Assembly (NCBI GenBank): GCA_008508345.1
Contig: QNGE01000298.1
Coordinates: 102,979 to 166,978, forward strand
Reading direction: 5' to 3'
DNA: 64,000 nt
DNA from: Paragonimus westermani
Lineage: Eukaryota; Platyhelminthes; Trematoda; Plagiorchiida; Troglotrematidae
In this document: positions 47,725 to 59,967 of the stretch, in pieces
How the letters are laid out: the number at the start of each line of letters is the position of its first letter
How positions within the stretch are numbered: position 1 is the first letter of the stretch
The notes under the pieces: model-generated
Database searches by the model: none
Seen by the model: only the letters and a program-made list of their open reading frames with translations
What the model was told of the DNA's origin: nothing
Position numbers and translations under genes: made by a program

Positions 47725-50700
47725 AACTAGTGATCTGTTTTTTAAGAAAATCTGAAAACATGAACGTGGTTGTGACAGCTTGGTGGCTGAACGTTGTTAA
47801 CCCTGCTCCCCGAAAGTCGCGCAGGGGATAATTGTTCCACACCAAGTCAGCCTGGGCTCGTTTCGAGTGTCCGATTTGCTTAAAACATGGCTGTCACACA
47901 CTTTCGTAATTCGAAAAGGGAGCGGAAGTGTGTGTGTGTGTGGGGGGGTTGGACTGCAGTATACTTGGCTGTGTTTGGCGTGAACGTTTACTGGAGTTTG
48001 TGCAAAAACAAAACGAAGTTACGGTGTAACAGTGTGTGGAGATTTCTGGTTAATAGGAATCCTACCCTCAGATTAAACGGAAGAACGGGTTGACAGCACT
48101 TGGTGGTTGTATTCACTCAATTTACGTATCCCTTTATTAGTGTATCCATTGTAGTCTTACATGTCATCTGAAATATGGGCCGATTTTGAATGAAATTCAA
48201 TCTCAGACCCTAAATAGGAATAACTGAAACACTGAGTACCCAAAAATTACACATATTCTCTTTCGCCAAATCTTGAGAAAAATCCACGTAGGTAATCAAT
48301 GATACAACGAAGGCTAACCAGGAATAGTGTTGCACGTATCAGTCACGACCTGTTATTCACAGTGTTGTGCCAGTAAGATTTGAATTTTGTGGCCGAAGTT
48401 ATGAAGTACTGCAGTCACCTCTCAGCCAGTTGTTCCCAAAGTCTTTGGATAACACTCGACAGTGACTACAATTTCGGCAAGGGAACGCTCAGTAATTCCC
48501 TTCTTTTCCTACTGGTACAATCTGCTTTTTGTCCGAACCCTTGTGCAATTTAAACCATCTGACTTGATATCTAATAAATTAGAAATAACTGTCGAAATTA
48601 CACACGATTCGTACCCCGCTATCTACCACACCACATCAGTTGGTCAGCCACTGTTCGAAGACAGTCCCTGTTTCAAAGTCACAGTGACAATTATCTTGCA
48701 CGAGTGTGTAACAGGTGGGGTGGACTGAGAGTGTACAAAGTGGAGGACGAATGGCCTGGTCGCGCTCAGCCTGTTTGCCGGTTATACTTCCGTAGACATG
48801 ACGCGAGAAAACAGGTGCCTGGCCGCGGAAGTCAAGATGTTCTAACGCCAGTGTAGAGGTGCCCATCCACTCCCAGTACTAAAACCGGACTGGCCCATCG
48901 GGTGGTCGCACACACTTTGTAAGGATAGGACTCCAGTGTGGGCAGGCATTGTCAGGATGTGGGGTCAAATGCATCATGGGTTTTTTAGCCAGCAGCCTCC
49001 TCTGATAAACTTGTGCAGTTCATCCGACAGAATGTAAGAAAATGAGCTACCACGCTGTGCCTGTGAATGCGTTGACAAACGGCCGTCGTGGTACACGCCA
49101 TTGTAATCAAATGTCACGATAACGCTTATGCGTGTGACTGGAATGCCTAAATTTCAGGCGGAGAGCGAACAAAGAGTTAAGCATTCTTGATGCATCCTTT
49201 GAGAAGGTTAAACTTTCGATTTGTAATCATCTTCCCCTTTTAATTCAGTTATTGAAGAATGAAAATAACCACAATCGTATGCCAGAACTCTCCATCTAAT
49301 GGGTAAATCAGCTTGCCTTCAAAAGCTGCCTAGCATTTTGAGCACAGTCCAGTGACCGAGATCGATCATCTACGAACATACGAGCAATAGGTTGTATGAA
49401 TAACTCAAACGTTTCATCACGCTGTTTTATAAATGACGTGACCTTTTGTGATTGTGTTCTATTTCGATCAGCAGTTCCATCCTGTAGCCTGTTAACTATG
49501 CTACTGTTTTAGACAAGTGTGTTTAAAAAAATGGGGAATAATCCATAATCCAACTAACATACAATACGCGTTGACAGTATGTTCATCAGTGGACGGTAGA
49601 ATAGTATCTTCACATAAGTCAGCTCAGTATTTAGATTCTACTGTTCAGCTGAACGTGAACTCTACATTACAGTGATGTTTTTCTACAGCAAGCTACTAGA
49701 GAGGATTTTAACGTACAAGGTGACGGAGAGTTCAGGGGTATAAATGTGAGAGAACGAGCTCCATCGACATAGTTTCGTAGAAATCAAGAATCTGTGCAAC
49801 ACCGGACTGTAATTAAGCGGAGCATACAGATCTACACAATCCGGTCTCTTGACCGGTTAGCGATAAGGATAAGTGACACCGGTAACTGAATGGACATTCT
49901 GTCGCTCTTCTGTGTCGGTAGTGATGTAAACACTACAATATCACTAAATTGTGATAGACGACTAGTGGTTACTTGGAACTAGAACTACTTTCGTCAGTTA
50001 ATTTGTTTGGGCTGTATTTTGAAACTCTGATACAAACTCCCGTTTTGTCCTGCTGGACACAGTAGATATCATTAACACCAAGAGACTACTTGTGGTTCCC
50101 GAAGTTAATCAGAACATGTTACCCACATCCAAACCACACAGTACTTGCCTCGGTGGTCAATTTGGGGAAACAATTCTGAATAAGTTTTGCTTAACTTATA
50201 GACTCTTGAATAAAATGACGAAAAAGAAATCCGATCAATGATTGGACCATACTTAGCATATCAAGACTGTTAGTAATTATCAGAAGGGGTTGCTTGAGGT
50301 TTATGGATGATTTTATAGGTACCTGTCGCCACTTGCAAACCATCAACTCAGTCTGCTATTTCAGTAATAGGTAGCCATAATAAACAGTGGAGAGTGATAA
50401 TCCGGCCTTACAAAGTTCGGACAACCATCGGGACTCGAATAACATGCTATTTACTCATGCACTCTGTACTCTACATTTGGACTCCACCACCACACCACCA
50501 CAGTCTGCTGCTGGTATTATTCCCTATGTCAATCCTATTTTCTGATGCTCTATGAAGTTCTGAATAACTTATTCACAATTTAGCTCACCCTGGACAGTTT
50601 TAAATCAATAAAAGTTAGACAGCTGCTGTTTAGGAAAGCGAGTAGTACGATTCGCACAAAATTCCGTAGATTCATAGAGTGATATGGCTTCTTAGAAGCT

Positions 50701-50831
50701 GAAATAAGTTTGGTAAGTTTATAGAGATAAGTACAGATTAATTCTTTAGCCACTCTTTGTCACAAATTTATCTGCAGTAGTCTTCAACCTTTCGTTCAAT
50801 GGGTAGGTTACTGAAAGTCATTTGTGTACGA
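47725..50831. other. No gene recognised; GC-richer block
   Basis: A TG run ending in poly-G lies at 47929-47948. From about 48700 to 49120 the base composition is visibly richer in G and C than the surroundings, which could be a piece of an unrecognised repeat. Frames are at most 88 codons. Confidence 0.4.
47929..47948. repeat. TG microsatellite with poly-G end
   Basis: About seven TG units followed directly by a short G run. Confidence 0.85.
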
Positions 50832-51301
50832 TCTTCCACGAAGACATTGAGCATCGCGTAGCGATAAACCAATGATCCCAAATATTCACAACAAGACTAG
50901 ATCGTAGTACCACGGTACTGTTGAACAAATTAGCAAAGTGAGTAGTAAGACCACCTCAATAATTTCGACCGACAGATCGTTTTGGGTTGGTGCCGATCAG
51001 GGTGAAAGTGAACTATAATTACATGATAAGGCATTCATACTCAAAAGAGATCTTCCAAGCAGTAAACAGTTTCAAAAACAATGGGGGTGAGCCGAGCCTC
51101 AAGAAGGGGGATGCACACACCACTCAAGCAAAGTACAATGACCGACGACTGCTATTCGCACAACTGTCAGACTTATGCGATAAGACAAAATCTTCCAGAG
51201 CCGAGGTCCAGTTAACGTTCAGACAGTGGGGTGGTTGAATGTAGAGGGATAACCACTTGGGTGGATGGGGTTAGGTAGGATTTGCACACGCTTTTACTTC
51301 A
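50832..51301 (+). repeat. Dispersed repeat family R2, copy B, with 83-codon frame
   Basis: Partner of 24943-25388. A frame at 50987-51238 covers the best conserved part and includes FQAVNSFKNNGGEPS, QAKYNDRRLLFAQLSDLC and AEVQLTFRQWGG before its stop. In copy A the same frame is broken by TGA and TAA. Differences between copies in the shared frame are both synonymous and non-synonymous with no clear excess of the former, so present coding is not supported. It could be the 3' end of a retrocopied gene or an unclassified non-autonomous element. I do not recognise the peptide. Confidence 0.88.
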
Positions 51302-52502
51302 GAACTCGAATCAACTTGTAATCATATTATTGTGTGATATTGTGCCTATTGTCACTGTAGTCTATCGGTTTGTTAGAGGCGAACGTATGTGTTTAACTCA
51401 TAAGCAAATGTGTTGAAAGAACGCGGCTGAGACCGTCAAGTAAATGTGGAAAAGGCTGCGAAGGTCTAAACACCAACAATTCTATGAACAGTTGATGATA
51501 ACCAACACATCATCCGTCACGGACAGTTAGATATTGGCCACGAGGGATTACTGCGGATCAGAGTTATAGGCAAAGTCAGTCAACCCTTGTCCACAGTACT
51601 GAGAGAACTGTCAAATTACCCGAGTTTGCCGACAGTAATGGCGGTTTTCATGCTTAGGTAAGTACTGGTAGAAATCAAACTTTATTTACGTAAACAACAT
51701 CAAAAACAACAAGGGAAGTTTTCTAAGGGGTAGTTTATGTTACCCTTAATTCTAGAGGGGTATTCGATACATCGGAGCCTGTATGTTCACGCCTGCAATG
51801 AAATCCGTCCTAAAGTCATTTACAGAAAACAGTAAATAGAGATGCACACAAACCTGTTGCAGAATCACAAAACAAAGTTTGTTATATGGTTATTCAATCC
51901 TGACCAAATATGCGCCAATGGTTAATAGTGGATCGTTGAAACACTTCGTTCGACCAAATATGTATACAGTTTAAAAGCCCGGTGTCAGATTGTCATTAGA
52001 GGGGTTACTCAGTTTTTAAGGCGGGTTACTACTTAGTAGAGGGATACCATAAAAAATGAATCCTATGTAATGAATAGTGCAAGTGGTATATTTTGGAGGC
52101 ATCCCATCGTAAACGATGAACGATGGACAGGTAGTCGAACGAATGTGAGCTTCGGTCCGTAAAGCGACAAATGACGGATTTAATTGATGAGGACGAAATG
52201 AGGACTAAACATGTCACTGTGAAATGCAATTGTAGAGTTTCGCTTTCAGATAACCGGAAACATAGCGCTGGATGGCACGTAACCAAGTGGAACTAAAAGC
52301 GTGCCTCACGTGCACTGTGTGGGAGAAAATCAACGGTTCTAAGTAAAAAGAATATATCGACAGAATGACTATGACGTTGACTTGGGTCGATGCGTCAACA
52401 GTTCTTTCTATCTTAGTTGCCATTCCTCCGAAGTGGGTTAAAGCAGCAGCCAGCTTAACGGCACATACAGACGACTTCAAATCCTAGTTAGCTAGATAGG
52501 TG

Positions 52503-52524
52503 ATGACTTCTAGTTAGAAGTCAT
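52503..52524. repeat. Perfect 10-bp hairpin
   Basis: ATGACTTCTA and its exact reverse complement separated by two bases. A partly complementary GATAGG/CTATAT context extends it weakly. Confidence 0.85.
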
Positions 52525-54104
52525 GTCAAGCTATATCAGGAGAATGCTTTTTGCTTCTCTGGGATTCGACAGTCAACAGTTTGCGCAGTTAGTTATTCAG
52601 CATGAAAGTAAAAGTCTACGATCTTCGTTCACAACAAGAATGTGGACTCAGAAGAATTCTTGTTAGCTCAGAAGGAATAACAGAAGAACCACACGTGTGC
52701 ACACGGATATACAAAGGTACATGAATGACACAGGCTGCATACATCAGTAGATATTTGTAAGGGTCATTACAACGAAGATAACAGGAGTTTAACAGCATTT
52801 CGAAGACGAACTATCTGAAATTATTTCAATCAAGCAAAACAGCTAATTTGTTGAGATGAGAAAGAAAGGTAATTATGTATCTAAGTAAGTGTTTTCTATG
52901 TATAAATAACCGTTTGGAACCCCTAGTCAAAGTATGACGAACAAAGAGAGAATGAATCATCAGTATGGAATGGGCTTACAGTTAAGAATTTTTGAACTGG
53001 TTTGCACGAAGTTAAAAATGAGTTCAGGTAAAGTTTATGACAATGAGCACGTCAACATTAGTAAATTAGTGTTCACGTGGGGGGTCTCATTAAATTGTGG
53101 ATTACTATGCAGTCAGACTGGTTTAAAGGCCAGAACATGTTGAAGGTTTTGTCGTCGAAATGCGGCTGAAGACATTTATTAAAAGGCTGTGGATACTTTA
53201 AACTTCTGTTATGTTGAGGTAAAGAGTAAGTGTGACTGTATACATGAGTAACAAATAGCGTGTCATTCCAACTAGGTAATTTCATGAAGCAACAGTAGAA
53301 ACGAACTCTGAAGGTCACAGCCTGAGAAACACATTATCTACGCAATTACAAGCAACAAAGTTGTGGATCGGTACTAGGTTACAATGTACAGTGGTCTAAT
53401 TGTTCCGTGACATTCGTGACTAAACAATTCTACCGAAGGCCTGTGTTTCCAGAGGACAAATTTACTAATGGCAGAGGATGCATTCGGTAACTGCATGCAC
53501 ATCCCGTGAAGTAAACCACTGCATATCCCCAAACAATCACGGACACAAGTATTTATTAGTCAGGCTCCGGTGGCGATATAAACATCCGTCAGTCAGAAAG
53601 ACATACATGTACTGCGAAACCAACCCAAAATGTTGATGAATACGTTGGTAGGTGCGTGTAATATATACATATATATTTATTTTTATATGGTAACGGATGT
53701 CAACGTGAACTTGAAGCGTCATGCTAGGTCGTTCACCACGCAGTGTGTACCTTTTCTAAGTATTTTAATTATGTACGTGTGTAATTATATGCCGCAGAGG
53801 TAACAGAGAAAAATAAGACGAAGAAGAAGAGAAGACCTCAAAAAGATGCACAAACAATCGAAAACATAATGAGAATGTTCAGTAAGCCATAACAATAAAG
53901 TACTGAGTTAGACGATAGATTACGTAAGTCTCGATTTATGGAGTGCGAGCCCGCCAAAGCTGCTCTGAATTCACATATTTCCTTCAGCCTACATTTAGCC
54001 AAGTAGATCTACTGGTCTACTTTCCCAATACTGTATTTACTGATGTCTTGTTCCAGTGAATCAAAGTACCTACTATGAACAGTTCCTTTTTGTGTTCTGT
54101 GGCG

Positions 54105-54121
54105 GAGAGAGAGAGAGAGAG
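54105..54121. repeat. GA microsatellite
   Basis: About eight uninterrupted GA units. Confidence 0.85.
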
Positions 54122-57100
54122 TAGTATGCCAGCTAGATCTACAGTACGCCAGGAAGCAGTTAACATGCTTCCCTACGTTGAGGAACAACTGCACGAAAAT
54201 AGTTGAAGTGAAACTAGCAACAAATAAGTGAGATGGTAGAAGTTTGAATGAACACATTTCACACCTAGTACTGATTTTTCGAGTACATCGCCAATTCATT
54301 ATCTGACGTGATCCTGAGATTTTGACCATGTGCTTCACTAGACAGGTCTGCGGATCCTCGTATTCTTCCAGCAACCTTTAGAGGAGAAAATGGGTGATCG
54401 TCGAACTGCTCATGTACATGTAGCCCGCAGTGGGAAAACAAATCTCAGACAGTAATTCGGATGTCCTTTTTAAACATCAAATCACTTGCTAGGGGTAAAA
54501 GAAAGTTTGTTTTCACTGCAAACTAAATGCACGATCCTCATTGAACTAGTGGACTGACGCTACTTTCATTCAGTTAGCTTTTTGTGGATTTGTGTAAAGT
54601 GAGCAAAGGAGCTAGGGCGAACGCTTGAAGTTAGGTAAAATCAAGTAAGAGATCTTGTGAGTAGATTGGCAGAGTTTTTAAGCGGAAACAGACTCAGCTG
54701 TGAAAAATTTGGGCTTTGGTCGGACATGAACCAGCACTAAAGGCGGCATGCCAAGAATCTGCAGGCGATCTAGAATCCCACCTACGAAACCAGGCCAGGA
54801 TTACAGAAACTTTAGTTTCGGACTTATTTTCCCACTTATCCTGCTGCATCCTTTGGAATCCACCAAGTCAATCCAAAGGTAGGCGGCCTCTGCAGGATTT
54901 CTCTCAAGCAGTTATAGCTGGCATCCACCGACGCCGTGGATAGAGTACATAGTCTGCACGCAATGAATGAACTCAGTGAGATTACCCTCTTTTCTAATCC
55001 TTCACCAAAATCTTGGGGAATAGTAAGCACCTACTTTTGTGACCTTGTATACAGTTTCGCAGTGGTCAGCGTTAATCAACCTCAGCATATTCGCTAACTA
55101 TCTGAGGCTTCGAGCCCACTGAAATCGTTTATCAGCCCTCTTTGATTGATGTCCGTTCCACGAAGCTAATCGACATGTAAGGCAAATCTAACATCCGGAG
55201 TGATCCAAAAGTACTGTGTAACTCAAACATACTCATACTTTTAGACAAATTAAGCAATCGTCATTCACAAAATAGCAAAATGAATTACTGACTCTGTGTT
55301 GGCATTAATGCTACGTTTAGTTAGTTTTATTAACAACCTATCTGCTATCAAATCACCAGCTCAGTAGAAAAATAGCATAATTTTAAAAAGTACGGTCACA
55401 TTTTTTGATAGAACCAAAAGGCACGGCGTTGGCATCTGCGAGCTTCAAGTGGTTTTTGTACGGAGGCAACAGTATGGAAAGCGAAGTGAAGTTTTTAATG
55501 CATCTAAAACGGATAGTATTGAAATGACAACCATTCACATTGACACGCAAATCGATTCCAAATAATAGCGAGGACGATCTGCCAGGAACAGGTTGAAAAC
55601 ATTTATTCCAAGCGAACCGTTTCTTGAAGGTAGTGGACAAAGAGTGGGACGACAAAGATGGAACCTAGAATCAGCTGTCTTGGGTTTCTCTGGATCAATT
55701 TTAAGCTACGATTGCTTATAATCTTTTAAGGTTCCCCTTTTAAAAAATCGTTTGGAACCGCCAACTTCTGTAAGTTCCTACCCGAGTTGCTGTTCCATGC
55801 TTTGAGTGTTTATCTTATCTACTCCCTTTTGCTGAGCAAATTACCATGCTCACAAGAATATTCGATACCGTCCACGGTAATTTACACGTCGAAGAAGTGA
55901 CGTTGAGCTTCAATCCAATCGACAGTCCTATTCCAACAGAACAGAACGAGAAAGTGTGCTGTCGTATGTTGACATTTAACAAATAAAAGAGGTAAATTAT
56001 GCGTCAGACAAATGAGGTGGGTTAACGAACGTAATGTGACTAACAAAGTAGAAACTCACTAGGTTGCCCCAAATATTGTTGTTCACGTAAAAGCGACTGA
56101 TTAGTTCGGATCAGTATAGCATTGTTGAAGGTGGCAACTTCATTTTCTGACCATGTAGTAACGGTTCGAATGAGCCAAGCTGGTCAAATTGGTGATCTAC
56201 TGTCATGAAGTGTCAGGCACCCCGTGATGCGACACTTCAAACACGGAGTTCACTGCTTTAGGAGTGTTGTGTTATTAGTTGATTTATTCATCTCGAACAC
56301 CAATTGCTGGAATAACTGTTTATGCAAGCTTCACTGCAACACTGTACGAGGTGGTACACAACGAGAAAGACAGAAAAGCTAAACGGGCCGTGTTCGCGAT
56401 TACGCAGAACTGGTCGCTTGGTGATTTGAATCAGCGGAATTGTGCAGTCGTGCACTTACTAGATGTGGTGGTTCCAGTTGAGTTGTAAGGCTAATATGTT
56501 CTTTCTTTTGAGCCATTCCAGCCGGCTCATTATACTTGTTCATCACGTTGTGAATTCTTATTAATTTTTCGGAATATAAATTTGCCAATAACTTTTTCCT
56601 ATCATCTCGTCTTTTGCCTCCGGTCTGTCAGAGGTGTGATTGCGACTGCCTGTATGAAAAATGATCTTGTTTAAGCCACACCCGTGTTATAGGAAAAAAG
56701 GGGAACCGGAGATATTGTTCATCCCACTTTACTTTATGATCAACAGACTGCTGTATCATCTCATCCTCAAGCTCAGTGATGAACTCATCTAAAAATGTTA
56801 AACCGCCGTCCGGGTCGGTTTAGTAAGACGAGTCAACAAATAAAAAATCAATATTAATGAATTTTAAACATTGTCCACATACTTTTTTACAAAACTGTTC
56901 GGGCAGTATTATGCGTAACTTTTACAATTATCCCTGAGAGCATAACAGCTAATTTAGGGCCTAACGGACTATCCAGTGTCACAATGCCTATTTGTTTCTA
57001 AACGAAGCCTTAAAAATTAAGTAATGACCGCCCTTAACTATCCAGATGGAACACATCAAACTTCTTGTTGATTACAATGAAAGCTGAAATAGAGACATTG

Positions 57101-58931
57101 TTCGTCAGATCTATTTGAATCCATAAAGGGAGGACTATCATAGTTTCAATTCTGATATATGTTACTGCTTCGGTGTGTTGAAAATCGAAGTGCAATTTTG
57201 ACGTGGTCCACGGTTATAAGTCATGGATTTATATGCATACCGTATTTACCGTTCCTCTTTTGTCTCAATAACCTGAAATAACAGTCTTTGTTCTCCATGA
57301 AGCAGGCTGGGACATTGCTCATATTTGAACAAGGTTGGGGAAAACTTTTGTTACAAATTTTAACCACAATGTGTGTATGAACTTTTAACCCGATACGTCT
57401 GTTTGTATTGTTTTAGCTGTGTCATACTGTCCTGCCTGGTTTTATTGAAGTTTAGACAGAGAGTACCCACACCTCACCCCTTCATTCACTCAACTATGAG
57501 TACACGTATGCAGAGTCCAGGACGAACACGGCTAACTTGATACTCATGCGCATTGGTGTCTTGAGTAAGTATCACGGAAGCATTTCCAGCACATTAGTAC
57601 GACTTCCCGTTGCGGTCAATTTATCCGGCCCAAAGCCACCTGTCCAAATTCTCACATGAACGCAGAAGGGGGAGTTCAGTGTCATGACCATATGTGGACA
57701 GTTTTCACATGCAACCGAAACACATACAGATATATTGTTACACCGAGTTCCTGGACCGGCTGCTCACACAGGTTTTCCCCGAGTTGCTACTGCCAACGCG
57801 TGCACCCAACGGGATCTTCCCGTTTGCATCTGTAATTAGGTCGTTTTTTCTTACTAGCGATCTAATTTTTCTTCCAACAATCCTTGGATTGTGCTGGTTC
57901 ACTTACATCGTCATCCGAGTCTGTAGTCCAATTTTTGCGGCTAACTGATTGCAGTTTGAATTAAATGGAAGAAAACGCCATACCACCGTTCACATTGGAG
58001 TTTTGGGAAAGGCGACAGTATGTGAAGCGTCCCAATGCAGTTTGTAGTTTGGGCCCACTCACTAAAGTCGAATTGAAAGAGGGTGTGAGCAAATATCAAG
58101 GTAGAAATGACCGAACTGTCTAAGTTAGTTCTTATCTAAGAACTTTGGATGGGTTCTATATTTGAAGGCGCATTCAGCACATATCGCTTCCAGCTGTGCC
58201 GTTGGAAGGCCGTCGGCTGAATTTAGTATCTTACGTTTACCTAAGGGTAGTAGGGGACCTGAGTTCCACTGGAATATCTTCACTCGCACAAAATTATCGG
58301 CCTAACATAATGTGGTAGTAATTTCCTTGAAAGTAAAAGCACTAGAACGTACCTGACACTCATCTGTTGTGATTGTTACGCTTAGCCCAATCACAATGCT
58401 AATGTCTTAAATATGCATATCCTTATATCGCGTCATATTAAATGAGGTGCTGATTCTCCTCCCTGTAATTATACTTCTTGTCTGGTGCATAGTGAAGTAA
58501 AGCGTAAACAAGTTTTCATTCGGGATTTTATGAAGGAGAGAGCTGAAACAATTTAGCGGCCAATGGTCTAATTCAACCCTGGATTTCATATTTGTGTGAG
58601 TCACTTGTATAGAGAGACGGCTGTTCAATCCATTTTACTGCAACTATTTTTAGCACAAAAGAATTATAATCTTGCTGCCTACCGTCACATCCATATGCTG
58701 CACCCACCACATTAATCATTTCGTCTTGAACACTACCATCCTTTCGCATGCTGATAAGCCGTTCGAAAGAAAACCCTAGACTCAAGTTTCACTGTTATTA
58801 GAGCTCGGTAGTTGTCCCTGTCCTCGTTCGGATTGCAATTCTCAATCAAACCCCCCGTGTTGATACATATCCTGGTAGTCACGTTGACACTAACCCCAGA
58901 CTAGGTGTGACCGGTTAATCATATCCAAGCA

Positions 58932-59084
58932 CTCAACCACTATCTTGCGTGAATAGTGTTCAGTCTACCCGACCGTCTCGAAGAGAGGATAAAAGGTTCA
59001 CTGTCGCCGTGTTTAATTCGGTCGATAGCATTTTAATCAGGACGTCCCGGTCACGTAGAAGTTACCGTCTTCATTATGTTACTG
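58932..59084 (+). repeat. Dispersed repeat family R1, copy 3
   Basis: Shares with copy 2 the CAACCAC...CTTG...TGAATAGTGTTCAG...CCCGA block, an ATCAGGAC block and an end like GTCTTCATTATGTTACTG. Weak similarity continues upstream to about 58900 (GGTTAATCATATCCAA). It carries an overlapping chance frame at 58949-59224. Confidence 0.65.
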
Positions 59085-59689
59085 ATAAAGTTAGGGGTAT
59101 CTGGATTACTTCAAACTTAACATGGGGACTACTGAAATTTTTGTTAGATAAATACAGTAAAATCCCCCCACATTACTGGATGTTTACTGCCAAAGGACAT
59201 CTCATGTCTCACGGGTGCTCCTAAAATCTGAGAAGAAGCAGAAACGTATATAAGACCCCAGCACGGAACCACACGATTAGTCGTTCGGATTGTTATCACT
59301 GAGATACTTCTGGGAAATAGTACACATCAGATCTTAGTTTTTTAGACGCCATTCGACTTACCAGAACTAGTACGCCAACGAGACAGCTTAACTCATAGAA
59401 TGGACTGTCTCAGCCGTAAATGCGTTTTGTTTCGTTTACCTAGGAACGAGAAGAAGGTGCCACCCAGGCTACAGAGATGCAAAAGGAAAGAAAGACTCAT
59501 AGAAATCGGTTCGCCGAGCCATCTCCTTGTGATGCTGACTAAGGACTGTCGGTGCAAACCTTGACTGGGTAAACGTTCAGTAACTGCCGACAAGGCCAAA
59601 TACTCTACCTGGTTCCAATAAACTGGTTGCTTTCGGTTACGAAAATGAAAATACCATCAGCACCTGCGCACAGGTATCTGTCAGTACTC

Positions 59690-59967
59690 AGGACATGTGA
59701 GCTGAGTATGTCTGTTCAGGATGTGATCAGATATGTAAGTCGAACTTTGGTTTTTCAGCGCATGCTTGTATGCATCGATGCAGAAATGGTGAAGGACAGG
59801 AAGTAAGTACACAGTCTTCTCCAATCTTTGACTGCGCCGACTGCGTCCGTGACTTTCCAAAAACATCGGTCTCCGTCAACATAGAGAACTTGGGTATTAC
59901 CGTCGAACGCAGCCGCGAGAAGCTAAGGTTAATGAAAGCCGCCAGATCAAATTGGTGCAAGAAATAG
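59690..59967 (+). pseudogene. R2-like element, N-terminal C2H2 zinc fingers
   Basis: At 59713-59775 the frame has a complete C-x2-C-x12-H-x3-H pattern (CSGC...AHACMH), a canonical C2H2 finger. In the same frame at 59833 follows DCADCVRDFPKTSVSVN, where the CxxC and the aromatic are kept but the His pair has become Asn, so the second finger is broken. Behind it comes a basic ERSREKLRLMKAARSNW and a stop at 59965. Fingers in this place in R2-type proteins bind the target DNA. The Met at 59770 lies inside the first finger and cannot be the original start; the original 5' end is not visible. Confidence 0.72.

Larger units (their letters stand above)
51302..58931. other. No gene recognised in about 7.6 kb
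   Basis: The longest frame is 121 codons (54009-54374 minus) without motif. A short plus-strand stretch (about 55775-55987) has protein-like composition but no match. Contains a hairpin at 52503, a TA-rich run at 53660-53690 and a GA run at 54105-54121. Confidence 0.4.
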
